Source: Actinomyces sp. B33 | GTDB taxonomy: Bacteria; Actinomycetota; Actinomycetes; Actinomycetales; Actinomycetaceae | Length of the DNA stretch: 64,000 nucleotides | Reading direction: 5' to 3' | Assembly (NCBI RefSeq): GCF_028437565.1 | Contig: NZ_JAMRYR010000002.1 | Span: 403,333-467,332 of the forward strand | In this document: positions 1 to 8,637 of the stretch, one piece after another | How positions within the stretch are numbered: the stretch's first letter is position 1 | Layout of the letters: every line of letters begins with the position of its first letter | The notes under the pieces: generated by a model | The model's database searches: none | What the model saw: only the letters and a program-made list of their open reading frames with translations | What the model was told of the DNA's origin: nothing | Made by a program: the position numbers and the translations under genes

Positions 1-36
1 CCGCGCGCCTTCGCCGAGGCCATCGTCGGCCCCTGA
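1..36 (+). CDS. 3' end of an upstream gene (partial)
   Basis: Reading from base 1 in the first frame gives eleven codons (ending A-I-V-G-P) and a TGA stop. The codon use is GC-rich like that of its neighbours, so this is probably the tail of a gene that begins outside the window. Too little remains to name it. In many actinobacteria glnD or ftsY-linked genes precede ffh, but that is context only and nothing here shows it. Confidence 0.4.
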   Translation, partial: PRAFAEAIVGP

Positions 37-118
37 GAGGGGACGGCGCTCGCGTGCGCTACCCTCGTCCTCAGTCCACGCGCCCCAGGCGCGGTCCCAC
101 AGGCATCGGAGACCCCCA

Positions 119-1705
119 GTGTTCGGCAATCTTTCCGACCGTTTGACCCAGTCCTTCCGCGACCTGCGTTCGCGAGGCGTCCTCACCGAGTCCGACGTCG
201 ACCAGGCGATCTCGCAGATCCGACGGGCCCTCATCGACGCCGACGTCGCGCTGCCCGTCGTCCGGCAGTTCACCTCGGACGTGCGCGAGAAGGCCTACGG
301 GGCCGCGCGCTCGAAGGCCCTCAACCCCGGTCAGCAGGTCGTGAGGATCGTCCACGACGAGCTCGTCGAGATGCTCGGCGGCCAAACCCGGGAGCTGGTC
401 TTCGCCGATCGAGGACCCACCGTGTTCATGCTCGCCGGCCTCCAGGGCGCCGGCAAGACGACCCTCGCCGGCAAGCTCGGCAAGTGGCTGCGCGAGGAGG
501 GCAAGACGGTCCTCCTCGTCGCCTCCGACCTCCAGCGCCCCAACGCCGTCCAGCAGCTCCAGGTCGTCGGCGAGCGCGCCGGCGTCAAGGTGTGGGCGCC
601 CGAACCGGGCAACGGCGTCGGCGATCCCGTCGAGGTCGCCCGCAGCGGCGTCGACTTCGCGCGCCAATCCGGCATCGACATCGTCGTCGTCGACACCGCC
701 GGGCGACTCGGCGTCGACGAGGAGATGATGGCCCAGGCCGTCGCGATCCGCCAGGCCGTCGACCCGCACGAGGTGATGTTCGTCCTCGACGCCATGGTCG
801 GCCAGGACGCGGTCCAGACCGCCTCGGCCTTCCGCGACGGCGTCGGATTCACCGGTGTCGTCCTGTCGAAGCTCGACGGCGACGCCCGAGGCGGCGCCGC
901 CCTGTCCGTGCGCGGCGTCACCGGGGCCCCGATCCTCTTCGCCTCCACCGGCGAGGGCCTCGACGACTTCGAGCGCTTCCACGCCGATCGCATGGCCGGG
1001 CGCATCCTCGACATGGGCGACGTCCTGACGCTCATCGAGCAGGCCGAGAAGCGCATGGACGCGGCCGAGGCGGAGAAGGTCGCCGCCAAGGCGATGGCCG
1101 GCCAGCTCACCCTCGAGGACTTCCTCTCCCAGCTTCAGCAGATCCGCAAGATGGGGTCGATGAAGAAGATGCTCGGGATGATCCCAGGAGCCGCTCAACT
1201 GCGCGACCAGATCGACAACTTCGACGAGCGGGAGGTCGACCGGGCCGAGGCGATCATCCGATCGATGACCCCCGCCGAGCGCCGGGACACCTCGCTCCTC
1301 AACGGCTCCCGCCGCCAGAGGATCGCCCGCGGGTCGGGCATGACGGTCGCCGACGTCAACGGCCTCGTCAAAAGGTTCGAGGCCGCCCGCGACATGATGG
1401 GGCAGATGGGCCAGGCCGGCGGGAGGATCCCCGGCATGGGGTCCCTGCCCGGATCCGGCGGGAAGGCCAAGCAGAAGGCCAACGCCCGCAAGGCCAAGGC
1501 CGCTCAGGCGAAGGTCAAGAAGGCCGCCCGCTCGGGCAACCCCGCCAAGCGCAAGCAGCAGGAGCTCGAAGCCCTCCTGCCCCAGGAGCACCGGTCCTCC
1601 TCCGCGGCCGGGTCGGCGTTCGGGGCCGCGCCCGATCCCTCCCCGCGCCCCACCGTCGACGACCTGCCCGACGACGTCAAGCGGCTCCTGGGCGGCATGA
1701 GGTGA
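119..1705 (+). CDS. ffh: Signal recognition particle protein Ffh
   Basis: SRP54-type GTPase. With 4.5S RNA it binds signal sequences emerging from the ribosome and docks with FtsY at the membrane. The 528-residue protein has the N domain, then the G domain with P-loop GLQGAGKTT (about 107-115), DTAGRL (192-197) and SKLDGD (250-255), then a Met-rich M domain from about 300 and a Lys/Ala-rich tail near 450-490. The GTG start at 119 is chosen because Ffh proteins begin MF-N-LSDRL and a GGAGA lies seven bases upstream. Its stop overlaps the GTG of the next gene. No 4.5S RNA gene was found in the window. Confidence 0.97.
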   Translation: MFGNLSDRLTQSFRDLRSRGVLTESDVDQAISQIRRALIDADVALPVVRQFTSDVREKAYGAARSKALNPGQQVVRIVHDELVEMLGGQTRELVFADRGPTVFMLAGLQGAGKTTLAGKLGKWLREEGKTVLLVASDLQRPNAVQQLQVVGERAGVKVWAPEPGNGVGDPVEVARSGVDFARQSGIDIVVVDTAGRLGVDEEMMAQAVAIRQAVDPHEVMFVLDAMVGQDAVQTASAFRDGVGFTGVVLSKLDGDARGGAALSVRGVTGAPILFASTGEGLDDFERFHADRMAGRILDMGDVLTLIEQAEKRMDAAEAEKVAAKAMAGQLTLEDFLSQLQQIRKMGSMKKMLGMIPGAAQLRDQIDNFDEREVDRAEAIIRSMTPAERRDTSLLNGSRRQRIARGSGMTVADVNGLVKRFEAARDMMGQMGQAGGRIPGMGSLPGSGGKAKQKANARKAKAAQAKVKKAARSGNPAKRKQQELEALLPQEHRSSSAAGSAFGAAPDPSPRPTVDDLPDDVKRLLGGMR

Positions 1706-2799
1706 TCTTCGCCGGCCGGATGCTGTGGTCCCCGGAACCGGATGCCGACGCCGAGTGGACGAGCGGGTCCTGGCGGATCGGGGCGACGGGGATCCACCGG
1801 TGCGACAGCGACGCGCCCGCCGACCTCACGGGGTACGCGATCCCCGGGCTCGTCGACTCCCACTGTCATCTCGGCATCGGACCCGAAGGCCCCGCGGGGC
1901 CCGACGCGCGGCGGGCTCACGCCGAGGCGACGGTCCGCTCGGGCGTCCTCGCCGTGCGGGACTGCGGCTCCCCGGTCGACTGCTCGGACCTCGAGGACCT
2001 GACAGTCGCCCCTCGGATCATCAGCGCGGGCAGGCACATCGCGCGTCCGCGCCGCTACATCCGCGACCTGCCGATCGAGGCCGAGAAGCCCGCGGACCTG
2101 CCCCGCCTCGTCGCCGAGCAGGCCGCCTCCCACCCGTGGATCAAGATCGTCGGCGATTGGATCGACCGGTCGAACGGGGCCGACTCGGATCTCGATCCGC
2201 TGTGGCCGCGCGAGGTGCTCATCGACGCCGTCGCCGCCGCTCACGACGCGGGCGCCCGCGTCGCCGTCCACTCCTTCGGGCGCCGCACCGTCGACGACCT
2301 CCTCTCCGCCGGGGTCGACGACATCGAGCACGCCACCGGCATGGACGAGGACCAGGCCGCGGAGGCCGCGGCCCGAGGCGTCCTCGTCACCCCGACCCTC
2401 CTCCAGGTCGAGCTCTTCTCGGACTTCGCCGACCAGGCGGGAGCGAAGTACCCGGTGTACGCGCGCACGATGCGGGAGATGCACGCCCTGCGCCGGGAGC
2501 ACTTCGCGATGCTCGTCGACTCGGGCGTCCGCCTCCTCATGGGGACCGACTCGGGCGGCTACCAGGAGCACGGGACGATCCTGCGGGAGATGAGACTGTG
2601 GCGCGAGCGCGGACTGCCCGCCGGGGACGTCCTCGACGCCGCGACGTGGAGGACGCGCCGCGAGCTCGGGCTCCCCGCGCTCCACGAGGGCGCGCCGGCG
2701 GACCTCGTCGTCCTCGCCGACGATCCCGCGGAGCGGCTCGACGCCCTCGCCGCCCCCACCGCGATCATCGCGCGAGGGGCACCCCTCGCCTCCGCGTGA
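1702..2799 (+). CDS. Amidohydrolase family protein
   Basis: Metal-dependent hydrolase of the amidohydrolase superfamily, 365 residues, substrate unknown. Visible metal-site residues are the HCH motif at 54-56 after a typical IPGLVDSHCH strand, a candidate bridging Lys at 148 (W-I-K-I), His190, His210 and Asp283 (MGTDSGG). The C-terminus returns to the small beta-sandwich (GAPADLVVLADDP). The GTG start shares four bases with the ffh stop, so translation is probably coupled. The same pairing occurs, as I recall, in other Actinomyces-type genomes. It resembles imidazolonepropionase/prolidase-like members, but no substrate can be assigned from sequence. Confidence 0.85.
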   Translation: MIFAGRMLWSPEPDADAEWTSGSWRIGATGIHRCDSDAPADLTGYAIPGLVDSHCHLGIGPEGPAGPDARRAHAEATVRSGVLAVRDCGSPVDCSDLEDLTVAPRIISAGRHIARPRRYIRDLPIEAEKPADLPRLVAEQAASHPWIKIVGDWIDRSNGADSDLDPLWPREVLIDAVAAAHDAGARVAVHSFGRRTVDDLLSAGVDDIEHATGMDEDQAAEAAARGVLVTPTLLQVELFSDFADQAGAKYPVYARTMREMHALRREHFAMLVDSGVRLLMGTDSGGYQEHGTILREMRLWRERGLPAGDVLDAATWRTRRELGLPALHEGAPADLVVLADDPAERLDALAAPTAIIARGAPLASA

Positions 2800-2999
2800 G
2801 CGATCCCACGCCCCCCGGACCCGCCGAGGGGCTCCGATGATTGGGGAAAACCGCCCCCGCATGGCAGAATTCCCCTGTACTCGCCCGTCCGGGGACCCTC
2901 TCGCCCCATTCGGACGCGTCCCGGGATGATCGCCGACCCGTGTTCCCACCTCGTCGGCGAGAGCCCCACATCAATCACGAAACAGGAGTGACCACACCA
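2800..2999 (+). promoter_or_regulatory. rpsP promoter and leader region
   Basis: This is a 200-base gap before rpsP. It holds TGGCAGAAT (2862-2870), a plausible extended -10 (CAGAAT) similar in layout to TGGCACACT before rplS. An AGGAG ribosome binding site lies about 12 bases before the GTG. No ORF or strong hairpin was seen. Confidence 0.4.
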
Positions 3000-3473
3000 G
3001 TGGCAGTTCGCATCCGTCTCAAGCGCGTCGGCAAGATCCACGCCGCCGCATACCGTGTCGTCGTCGTCGACTCGCGCAAGAAGCGCGATGGTCGCGTCAT
3101 CGAGGAGATCGGCGTCTACGACCCCCAGCCGAACCCGTCGACGATCCGCATCGACTCCGACCGCGCCCAGTACTGGCTCGGCGTCGGCGCCCAGCCCTCC
3201 GACCAGGTCCGCAACCTGCTCGTGCTGACCGGCGACATCGCCAAGTTCAACGGCAAGGCCGATGCCGTCTCGCGCGTCCTCGTCTCCGAGGCCGACAAGG
3301 CGGCCCAGGCCGCCGAGGCCGTCAAGGCCGCCGAGTCCGCCGCTGAGAAGTCGAAGGCCGCCGCCTCCGCGAAGAAGGCCGAGGAAGAAGCCGCGAAGAA
3401 GGCCGAGGAGGAGGCCGCCGCCTCCGCCGAGTCCGACGACGAGGCCTCCGAAGACGCCGGCGAGGACGCCTGA
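3000..3473 (+). CDS. rpsP: 30S ribosomal protein S16
   Basis: Small-subunit ribosomal protein bS16. Residues 1-80 give the conserved core (AVRIRLKR-G, then DSR--RDGR-IE-IG-YDP). The rest of the 157-residue product is a low-complexity Ala/Lys/Glu tail from about 95, which is longer than the 80-90 residues of Escherichia coli S16 but usual in actinobacteria. The GTG at 3000 is chosen over upstream in-frame codons because AVRIRLKR is the family N-terminus and AGGAG precedes it. It heads the rpsP-khpA-rimM-trmD-rplS translation cluster. Confidence 0.96.
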   Translation: MAVRIRLKRVGKIHAAAYRVVVVDSRKKRDGRVIEEIGVYDPQPNPSTIRIDSDRAQYWLGVGAQPSDQVRNLLVLTGDIAKFNGKADAVSRVLVSEADKAAQAAEAVKAAESAAEKSKAAASAKKAEEEAAKKAEEEAAASAESDDEASEDAGEDA

Positions 3474-3475
3474 GC

Positions 3476-3715
3476 ATGCTCGCCGACGCGTTGGAGCACC
3501 TCGTCAGCGGCATCGTCGACCATCCCGAGGACGTCCGCGTCTCGACCAGGTCGATGCGCCGTGGCCAACTGCTCGAGGTCAGGGTCAATCCCGAGGACCT
3601 CGGTCGGGTCATCGGGCGCGGAGGGCGCACCGCCCGCGCGCTCCGCACCGTGATTGGTGCCCTGTCGACGCGAGGCCCCGTCCGGGTCGACGTCGTCGAT
3701 ACCGATCGCGAGTGA
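3476..3715 (+). CDS. khpA: KH-domain RNA-binding protein KhpA
   Basis: Small RNA-binding protein of 79 residues, a single type II KH domain with the GxxG loop in GRVIGRGGRTARALR (about 47-61). KhpA proteins act with KhpB in RNA metabolism and cell-division or envelope control in Gram-positives. The gene lies between rpsP and rimM, its conserved place. It starts two bases after the rpsP stop, so it is probably co-transcribed and coupled. A strong hairpin follows (3739-3772). Confidence 0.92.
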   Translation: MLADALEHLVSGIVDHPEDVRVSTRSMRRGQLLEVRVNPEDLGRVIGRGGRTARALRTVIGALSTRGPVRVDVVDTDRE

Positions 3716-3738
3716 CGCGTCTTCGACACGCCGTCATC

Positions 3739-3772
3739 AAGGGAGGGATCCGGTCCGCCGGGTCCCTCCCTT
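3739..3772 (+). terminator. Hairpin between khpA and rimM
   Basis: A perfect 10-bp outer stem (AAGGGAGGGA / TCCCTCCCTT) continues inward through a G-T pair and a CCGG/CCGG helix. There is no long T run, so it may be an intrinsic terminator or an attenuator that splits the cluster. Confidence 0.6.
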
Positions 3773-3824
3773 CGGCCATCGCCAGTCCCTCCCACCCCAT
3801 CCGCTCCCCATTGAAAGGCCCTCC

Positions 3825-4349
3825 ATGCAGCTCACGGCCGCAGTGATCGGACCCGCCCACGGCCTGCGCGGCGAAGTCGTCCTCGACGTCCGCTCCGACG
3901 ACCCCTCCGTCCTTCGGCTCGGGGCACTCCTCGAGACCGACCTGCCCGGAACGCCGTCCCTCGAGATCGCCTCCTCGCGCGTGCACAAGGGCCGCATGCT
4001 CGTCCGCTTCGTCGGCGTCGAGACCCGCGAGGGAGCCGAAGCCCTGCGCGGGGCGGCGCTCCTCGTCGACGAGCACCACGAGGAGGACGCCTGGTACCCG
4101 CATCAGCTCGAAGGGCTGGCGGTCGTCGCCCCGAGCGGGGAGGGGCTCGGTGTCGTCACCGGCCTCCAACCGGGCGCGGCCCAGGACCTCCTCCTCGTCA
4201 GAGCCCCCTGCGGGGAGGACGTCATGGTCCCGTTCGTCCGGGCCCTCGTCCCCGAGGTCGATATCGAGGGCGGACGGATCGTCGTCGACGCGCCCCCCGG
4301 GCTCTTCGACGCCGCCGACGTCGACGCGGGGGATCGCGGGGCCCGCTGA
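3825..4349 (+). CDS. rimM: Ribosome maturation factor RimM
   Basis: 16S rRNA processing factor that binds S19 and assists 30S head maturation. The 174-residue product has the N-terminal RimM barrel ([21 protein letters not shown], 1-85) and the C-terminal PRC-barrel (WYPHQLEGL to VDAPPGLF, about 90-165). The ATG at 3825 fits the family start; a weak AAAGG sits nine bases upstream. The TGA stop and the trmD ATG overlap as TGATG, so the two are translationally coupled. Confidence 0.95.
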   Translation: MQLTAAVIGPAHGLRGEVVLDVRSDDPSVLRLGALLETDLPGTPSLEIASSRVHKGRMLVRFVGVETREGAEALRGAALLVDEHHEEDAWYPHQLEGLAVVAPSGEGLGVVTGLQPGAAQDLLLVRAPCGEDVMVPFVRALVPEVDIEGGRIVVDAPPGLFDAADVDAGDRGAR

Positions 4350-5704
4350 TGCGCATCGACCTGGTGACGATCTTCCCCCAGTACTTCACCGCCCTCGACC
4401 TGTCCCTCATCGGCCGCGCCGGCCAATCCGGTCTCCTCGACCTGCGCGTTCACGACCTGCGCGGATGGACGACCGACCGGCACCACAGCGTCGACGACGC
4501 CCCCTACGGGGGAGGGGCCGGGATGGTCATGCGCCCCGACGTATGGGGCCGGGCCCTCGATGAGGTCCTCGCCCAGGACCCCAGGGTCGACGAGGCGTCG
4601 ACCCTGGGGGCGCGCCGCGTCTTGGCGATCCCGACCCCGTCGGGCTCCCCCCTCACTCAGGCGATGGCCGAGGACCTGGCCGGCGCCGACCACCTCGTCG
4701 TCGCCTGCGGGCGCTATGAGGGCATCGATCAGAGGGTCGCCGACTACTACCGGGACGCTGGGCGCGAGGTCGTCGAGTACTCGATCGGCGACTACGTCCT
4801 CAACGGGGGGGAGGCCGCCGCCCTCGTCCTCGTCGAAGCCGTCACCCGGCTCCTCGACGGGTTCATGGGGAACCCGGAGTCCCTCGTCGAGGAGTCCCAC
4901 TCGGCGGGGATCCTCGAGTATCCCGCGTACACCCGTCCCCGCTCGTGGCGCGGACTCGAGGTGCCCGAGGTCCTCCTGGGAGGGGATCACGGGGCCATCC
5001 GCAGATGGCGCCAGGAGCGCGCGATCGACCGCACGGTCGAGCGCCGGCCCGATCTCGTCGAGGCCCTGCCGGCCCGGCTCCTCGACGGCGCCGCGCGCGA
5101 GCACCTCGCCTCACGAGGCTACGCGGCCGCGGAGACCGGGGCGCGCCCCCTGGCGATCCGCCCCGCCCGCCCCGACGAGGCCCCCCGGATCGCCGCCCTG
5201 GCCCGTCGAACCTTCCCCCTGGCCTGCCCGGACTCCCTGCCGGCCGAGGCCATCGAGGACTTCTGCCGTACCGAGCTGTCCGACGAGTCCTTCGATCAGA
5301 TGCTCGCCGATCCCGCCGCTCACCGCATCCTCGTCGCCCAGGTCGACGCGGACCTCGTCGGCTACACCCTGACGGTCCTGTCGGGGCCCCGCGGACTGCC
5401 CGATGGACTCGTGGGCGGGCGGATCGCGCCCGGCGCCGCCTACCTGTCGAAGTGCTACGTCGACGAGGCGTGGCACGGGTCGGGGATCGCCGGCGCCCTC
5501 CTCGAGGAGGCGGTCGTCGACGTCGAGAGGACCGGTGCGGCCTCCCAGATCGTCTTGGGGACGAACGAGGCGAACACGAGGGCCCAGCGCTTCTACCGGC
5601 GCCACGGCTTTTCCCGCGCCGGGAGACGGGTCTTCGTCGTCGGCGGCGTCGAGAACCGCGACGTCGTCCTCGTGCGCAAACTCACGACCGCCGTCCCGCG
5701 GTGA
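4349..5704 (+). CDS. trmD: tRNA (guanosine-37-N1)-methyltransferase TrmD fused to a GNAT acetyltransferase domain
   Basis: Residues 1-260 are a complete TrmD, which methylates G37 of tRNAs reading CNN codons and prevents +1 frameshifting. Markers are [13 protein letters not shown] (54-66), GRYEGID (121-127) and the SAM-knot strand [11 protein letters not shown] (145-155). Residues about 267-451 form a GNAT N-acetyltransferase domain with an acetyl-CoA loop near [11 protein letters not shown] and the usual [15 protein letters not shown]-terminal helix. There is no stop or frameshift between the parts. TrmD alone is normally 230-270 residues, so this is a real fusion. The substrate of the acetyltransferase half is unknown. 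Confidence 0.94.
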   Translation: MRIDLVTIFPQYFTALDLSLIGRAGQSGLLDLRVHDLRGWTTDRHHSVDDAPYGGGAGMVMRPDVWGRALDEVLAQDPRVDEASTLGARRVLAIPTPSGSPLTQAMAEDLAGADHLVVACGRYEGIDQRVADYYRDAGREVVEYSIGDYVLNGGEAAALVLVEAVTRLLDGFMGNPESLVEESHSAGILEYPAYTRPRSWRGLEVPEVLLGGDHGAIRRWRQERAIDRTVERRPDLVEALPARLLDGAAREHLASRGYAAAETGARPLAIRPARPDEAPRIAALARRTFPLACPDSLPAEAIEDFCRTELSDESFDQMLADPAAHRILVAQVDADLVGYTLTVLSGPRGLPDGLVGGRIAPGAAYLSKCYVDEAWHGSGIAGALLEEAVVDVERTGAASQIVLGTNEANTRAQRFYRRHGFSRAGRRVFVVGGVENRDVVLVRKLTTAVPR

Positions 5705-5735
5705 GGCGGGAGCGGGCTCGGCCGGAGGACTCGGA

Positions 5736-5880
5736 TGTGGCACACTGAGGAGGTCCGATCGGGCGCGGCGGATCCTGCCGCAGGGGGACGCCGGTGCGTC
5801 CGAGAGGAGCCGATCACGCAGGCCCCGAGCCTGCCGAATCCGGCGCGACTGACCTGCGGCAGGTGCGTCAAGGAGTAACA
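5736..5880 (+). promoter_or_regulatory. rplS promoter and structured leader
   Basis: TGTGGCACACTGAGG (from 5736) looks like the rplS promoter with CACACT (5741-5746) as -10. The roughly 130-base leader contains GGACGC-CGGT-GCGTCC (5786-5801) and two Cys/Gly-rich dyads (CCTGCCGCAGG and CCTGCGGCAGG) that could pair in alternative ways. An AAGGAG site precedes the ATG. Autoregulation by L19 is possible but not shown. Confidence 0.45.
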
Positions 5881-6237
5881 ATGCAGAAGCTGGACGCAGT
5901 CGACGCGGCAGCCATCCGTGATGACGTCCCCGCGTTCCGCGCGGGCGACACCGTCAAGGTGCACGTCAAGGTCATCGAGGGCAGCCGGTCTCGTATCCAG
6001 ATCTTCCAGGGCGTCGTCATCGCCCGCCGCGGCCACGGCGTGTCCGCCACGTTCACGGTCCGCAAGGTGTCCTTCGGCGTCGGAGTCGAGCGCACGTTCC
6101 CGGTCAACGCCCCCACGATCGACCATATCGAGGTCGTCACCAAGGGCGATGTCCGTCGGGCGAAGCTCTACTACCTGCGCAATCTTCACGGCAAGGCTGC
6201 GAAGATCAAGGAGCACCGCTCGGGCAGCGCGGAGTGA
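5881..6237 (+). CDS. rplS: 50S ribosomal protein L19
   Basis: bL19, 118 residues, located at the 30S-50S interface. Family signatures are [18 protein letters not shown] (19-36), [10 protein letters not shown] and the end segment [20 protein letters not shown]. The ATG at 5881 has a strong AAGGAG six bases upstream. A 14-bp hairpin follows the gene. It sits directly after trmD as in most bacteria, but its own promoter-like region suggests partly independent expression. Confidence 0.97.
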   Translation: MQKLDAVDAAAIRDDVPAFRAGDTVKVHVKVIEGSRSRIQIFQGVVIARRGHGVSATFTVRKVSFGVGVERTFPVNAPTIDHIEVVTKGDVRRAKLYYLRNLHGKAAKIKEHRSGSAE

Positions 6238-6256
6238 CCCTTCGGCACTGACCGGC

Positions 6257-6289
6257 GCGGGCCCGGTCCCGTCAAGGGGCCGGGCCCGC
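6257..6289 (+). terminator. Hairpin terminator after rplS
   Basis: The arms GCGGGCCCGG and CCGGGCCCGC enclose a TCCC/GGGG inner helix and the loop GTCAA, giving 14 paired bases. There is no T tract, as is common in GC-rich actinobacteria. Confidence 0.7.
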
Positions 6290-6325
6290 CGCTTCGCCCG
6301 CCCCCACCAGACGATCAGGAGGAAC

Positions 6326-7093
6326 ATGGTCGAGCGACGAGGAGACAACGACCGGAGTGACAGCCCCGGCCCCCTGCATGCGCCCTCGATCGCGGACCTC
6401 GATCGGCTCCACGCGGCCGAGCGCACGGGCCCGGGAGCCTGGATCCGCGAGGCCGCGACGATCGTCGTCATCGCCCTGGTCATCTCGACTCTCCTGCGCG
6501 CTTTCGTCGTCCAGGTCTTCTGGATCCCCTCGCCGTCGATGAACCCGACCCTCGTCGAGAACGACCGGATCGCCGTCAATCGCGTCGACGCGTTGACCGG
6601 CAGCATCGAAAGGGGCGACGTCGTCGTCTTCGACGACGAACTCGGATGGCTGCCGCCGGCCTCGGGCTCGGAGACGACCATCGGGCGCTGGGCATCGGCC
6701 GTGGGCGAGTTCCTCGGCCTCGTCCCGGCCAACGGGGAGCAGACCCTCGTCAAGCGCGTCATCGGGGTCGGCGGCGACCGTGTCCAGTGCTGCGGGGACG
6801 GCGGGCGGCTGATGGTCAACGGGGAGCCCATCGACGAGCCGTACGTCGCGGACGGGCAGGCCCCCTCCCTCATCGAATTCGACGTCACCGTGCCCGAGGC
6901 AGCGGTGTGGGTCATGGGCGACAACCGCTCGAATTCCGCGGATTCCCGCTACCATATGGGTCCGGGGGAGACTCCCTACGTCTCGGTCGACGCGATCGTC
7001 GGCACCGTCGCCGCCGTGATCTGGCCCTTCGGCCATTGGGCGTCGGGCCTGAACGATCCCGGGCCCTTCTCGAGCGTCCCGGAGCCCAGATGA
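6326..7093 (+). CDS. lepB: Signal peptidase I
   Basis: Type I signal peptidase that cleaves signal peptides of exported proteins at the outer face of the membrane. The 255-residue protein has one N-terminal transmembrane segment (about 43-63), the catalytic serine in PSPSMNPTL (Ser71), the catalytic lysine in LVKRVIGVGGD (Lys143) and box E, VMGDNRSNSADSRYHMG. The AGGAGG site upstream sets the ATG at 6326. Its stop overlaps rnhB as ATGA. A cysteine pair at about 153-154 is unusual but not at the active site. Confidence 0.95.
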   Translation: MVERRGDNDRSDSPGPLHAPSIADLDRLHAAERTGPGAWIREAATIVVIALVISTLLRAFVVQVFWIPSPSMNPTLVENDRIAVNRVDALTGSIERGDVVVFDDELGWLPPASGSETTIGRWASAVGEFLGLVPANGEQTLVKRVIGVGGDRVQCCGDGGRLMVNGEPIDEPYVADGQAPSLIEFDVTVPEAAVWVMGDNRSNSADSRYHMGPGETPYVSVDAIVGTVAAVIWPFGHWASGLNDPGPFSSVPEPR

Positions 7094-7803
7094 CGACGGC
7101 GTCGCGTCGGGACGAACTGCTCCTCGCGCGCGACTGGGGGATCGTCGCCGGAATGGACGAGGTCGGCCGCGGGGCCTTGGCGGGGCCCGTCGCGGTCGGC
7201 GTCGCGCTCGTCGACGGGACGTGCGCGGACCCACCGGAGGGGCTGACGGATTCGAAGGCGCTGACCGCGCGGGCGCGAGCCCGGATCGAGCCCCGGGTGC
7301 GCGCGTGGGTCCTCGACTGCGCGGTCGGATGGGCGTCCCCCGGGGAGATCGACCGATGGGGGATCATCGCGGCGCTCAGGACCGCGGGGCTGCGGGCCCT
7401 GGCCGAGGTCGTCGGGAGGGGGAGGACCCCCGGGGGCGTCCTCCTCGACGGATCCCACGACTGGCTCTCCCCGCCCGAGGATCTGCTCGCCGGGCCGCGC
7501 GGCGGCCCTGAAGCGCCGGTCCTGTCGCCGTTCGACGTCGTCACGCGGGTCAAGGCCGATGCGTCCTGCGCGGTCGTCGCGGCGGCCTCGGTGATCGCCA
7601 AGGAGGCGCGGGACGCGCATATGCGCGCCCTGGAGGACCCGGGCTACGACTGGGCGCATAACGTCGGCTACGCGTCGCCGGCGCATATCGCGGGACTGGC
7701 GGGCCTGGGGGCCTGCCGGGAGCACCGCAGGTCGTGGAGGCTGCCGGGGGTGACGGGCCATGCCGGGGCCCGTGGTGCGCAACCGGGGCGGAAGAAGGGA
7801 TGA
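7090..7803 (+). CDS. rnhB: Ribonuclease HII
   Basis: Endonuclease that removes ribonucleotides misincorporated in DNA and RNA primers. The 237-residue product starts with the type 2 RNase H motif GMDEVGRGALAGP (Asp23 and Glu24 in the active site). It continues with LTDSKAL, a later carboxylate in VLLDGSHDWLSP and KADASCAVVAAASVIAKEARD. The C-terminus carries a short basic tail. The start overlaps the lepB stop by four bases. Confidence 0.95.
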   Translation: MTTASRRDELLLARDWGIVAGMDEVGRGALAGPVAVGVALVDGTCADPPEGLTDSKALTARARARIEPRVRAWVLDCAVGWASPGEIDRWGIIAALRTAGLRALAEVVGRGRTPGGVLLDGSHDWLSPPEDLLAGPRGGPEAPVLSPFDVVTRVKADASCAVVAAASVIAKEARDAHMRALEDPGYDWAHNVGYASPAHIAGLAGLGACREHRRSWRLPGVTGHAGARGAQPGRKKG

Positions 7804-7810
7804 TGGTCGG

Positions 7811-8110
7811 GTGAATGAGGATATTGAAGGCTACGAGAACACCCTCGAGCTCGAGCTGTTCCGCGAGTACCGCGACGTCATCGGCCTGTTCAAGTACGTC
7901 GTCGAGACCGAGAGGCGCTTCTACCTGTGCAACCAGGTCGATGTGCAGGCCCGTCCCGTCGGCGGCGACGTCTTCTTCGAGCTCTCGTTGACGGACGCGT
8001 GGGTGTGGGACATCTACCGGTCGTCGCGCTTCGTGCGCTCGGTGCGAGTCATCACCTACAAGGACGTCAACGTCGAGGAGCTGTCCAAGCCGGAGCTCGA
8101 CATCCCCTGA
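7811..8110 (+). CDS. DUF2469 family protein
   Basis: Actinobacterial protein of unknown function, 99 residues, between rnhB and yraN, its usual position. Recognisable family segments are YE---ELELFREYRDVIGLFKYVVETERRFYL and DAWVWDIYR-SRFV. The GTG at 7811 matches the family N-terminus, with AAGGGA about ten bases upstream, inside the last codons of and just past rnhB. It has no signal peptide or membrane segment. Acidic composition suggests a cytosolic protein. Confidence 0.9.
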   Translation: MNEDIEGYENTLELELFREYRDVIGLFKYVVETERRFYLCNQVDVQARPVGGDVFFELSLTDAWVWDIYRSSRFVRSVRVITYKDVNVEELSKPELDIP

Positions 8111-8223
8111 GCCGGCGCAGCCCCATCCACAGGCGACCGGCGCCCTCGGCCCTCCACAGGGCGGGGGCGCCTCCTGGTCGCCGGGGCCGGATGCGCGCCA
8201 CGCTGGCCCCGGAGGTGATCCGG

Positions 8224-8637
8224 ATGAAGGACATCAGGCGCGACCTGGGACTGGCGGGGGAGGACACGGCTGCCGCCGTCGTCGACGAGGCCGGGCTGAC
8301 GGTGCTCGGGCGGAACTGGCGCGACGGCAGGCGGGGGGAGATCGATCTGATCGCCGCCGATCCGGCCTCGGGAACCATTGTCGTCATCGAGGTCAAGACG
8401 CGCGTCGGCAATCGGCTCGGCTCCGCCCTTGAGGCCGTCGACTCGCGCAAGCTCCGGCGCCTGAGAGGGCTCGGGGGCGCCTGGCTCCGGGCCACCGGGA
8501 CTCGGGCGAGGGCGCGGGTCGACGCCATCGCCATCACGGTGCCGGACCGGGCCAGCGCGCGGCGGGCCGTCGCCGACCGGATGACGGATCTGCGCGAATG
8601 CGGGGCCCGCATCGACTGGGTCGAGGGGCTGTCGTGA
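8224..8637 (+). CDS. YraN/UPF0102 family endonuclease-like protein
   Basis: Holliday-junction-resolvase-like fold protein (UPF0102), 137 residues, exact role unknown. The nuclease-type motif is visible as GEIDLIA-D (about 39-47) followed by IVVIEVKTR (55-63). The ATG at 8224 is preferred to that at 8191 because GGAGGTGAT lies eight bases upstream. The conserved neighbours comM and dprA suggest a link with DNA processing or uptake. The stop overlaps comM as GTGA. Confidence 0.92.
   Translation: MKDIRRDLGLAGEDTAAAVVDEAGLTVLGRNWRDGRRGEIDLIAADPASGTIVVIEVKTRVGNRLGSALEAVDSRKLRRLRGLGGAWLRATGTRARARVDAIAITVPDRASARRAVADRMTDLRECGARIDWVEGLS

Noticed and set aside
71..1591. 506-codon frame opposite ffh.
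   Set aside because: Its product is low-complexity (Leu/Gly/Asp-rich) and mirrors ffh codon bias; ffh itself is unambiguous.
8191..8223. Earlier ATG for yraN.
   Set aside because: The GGAGGTGAT site fits the ATG at 8224, and the added residues are not like the family.
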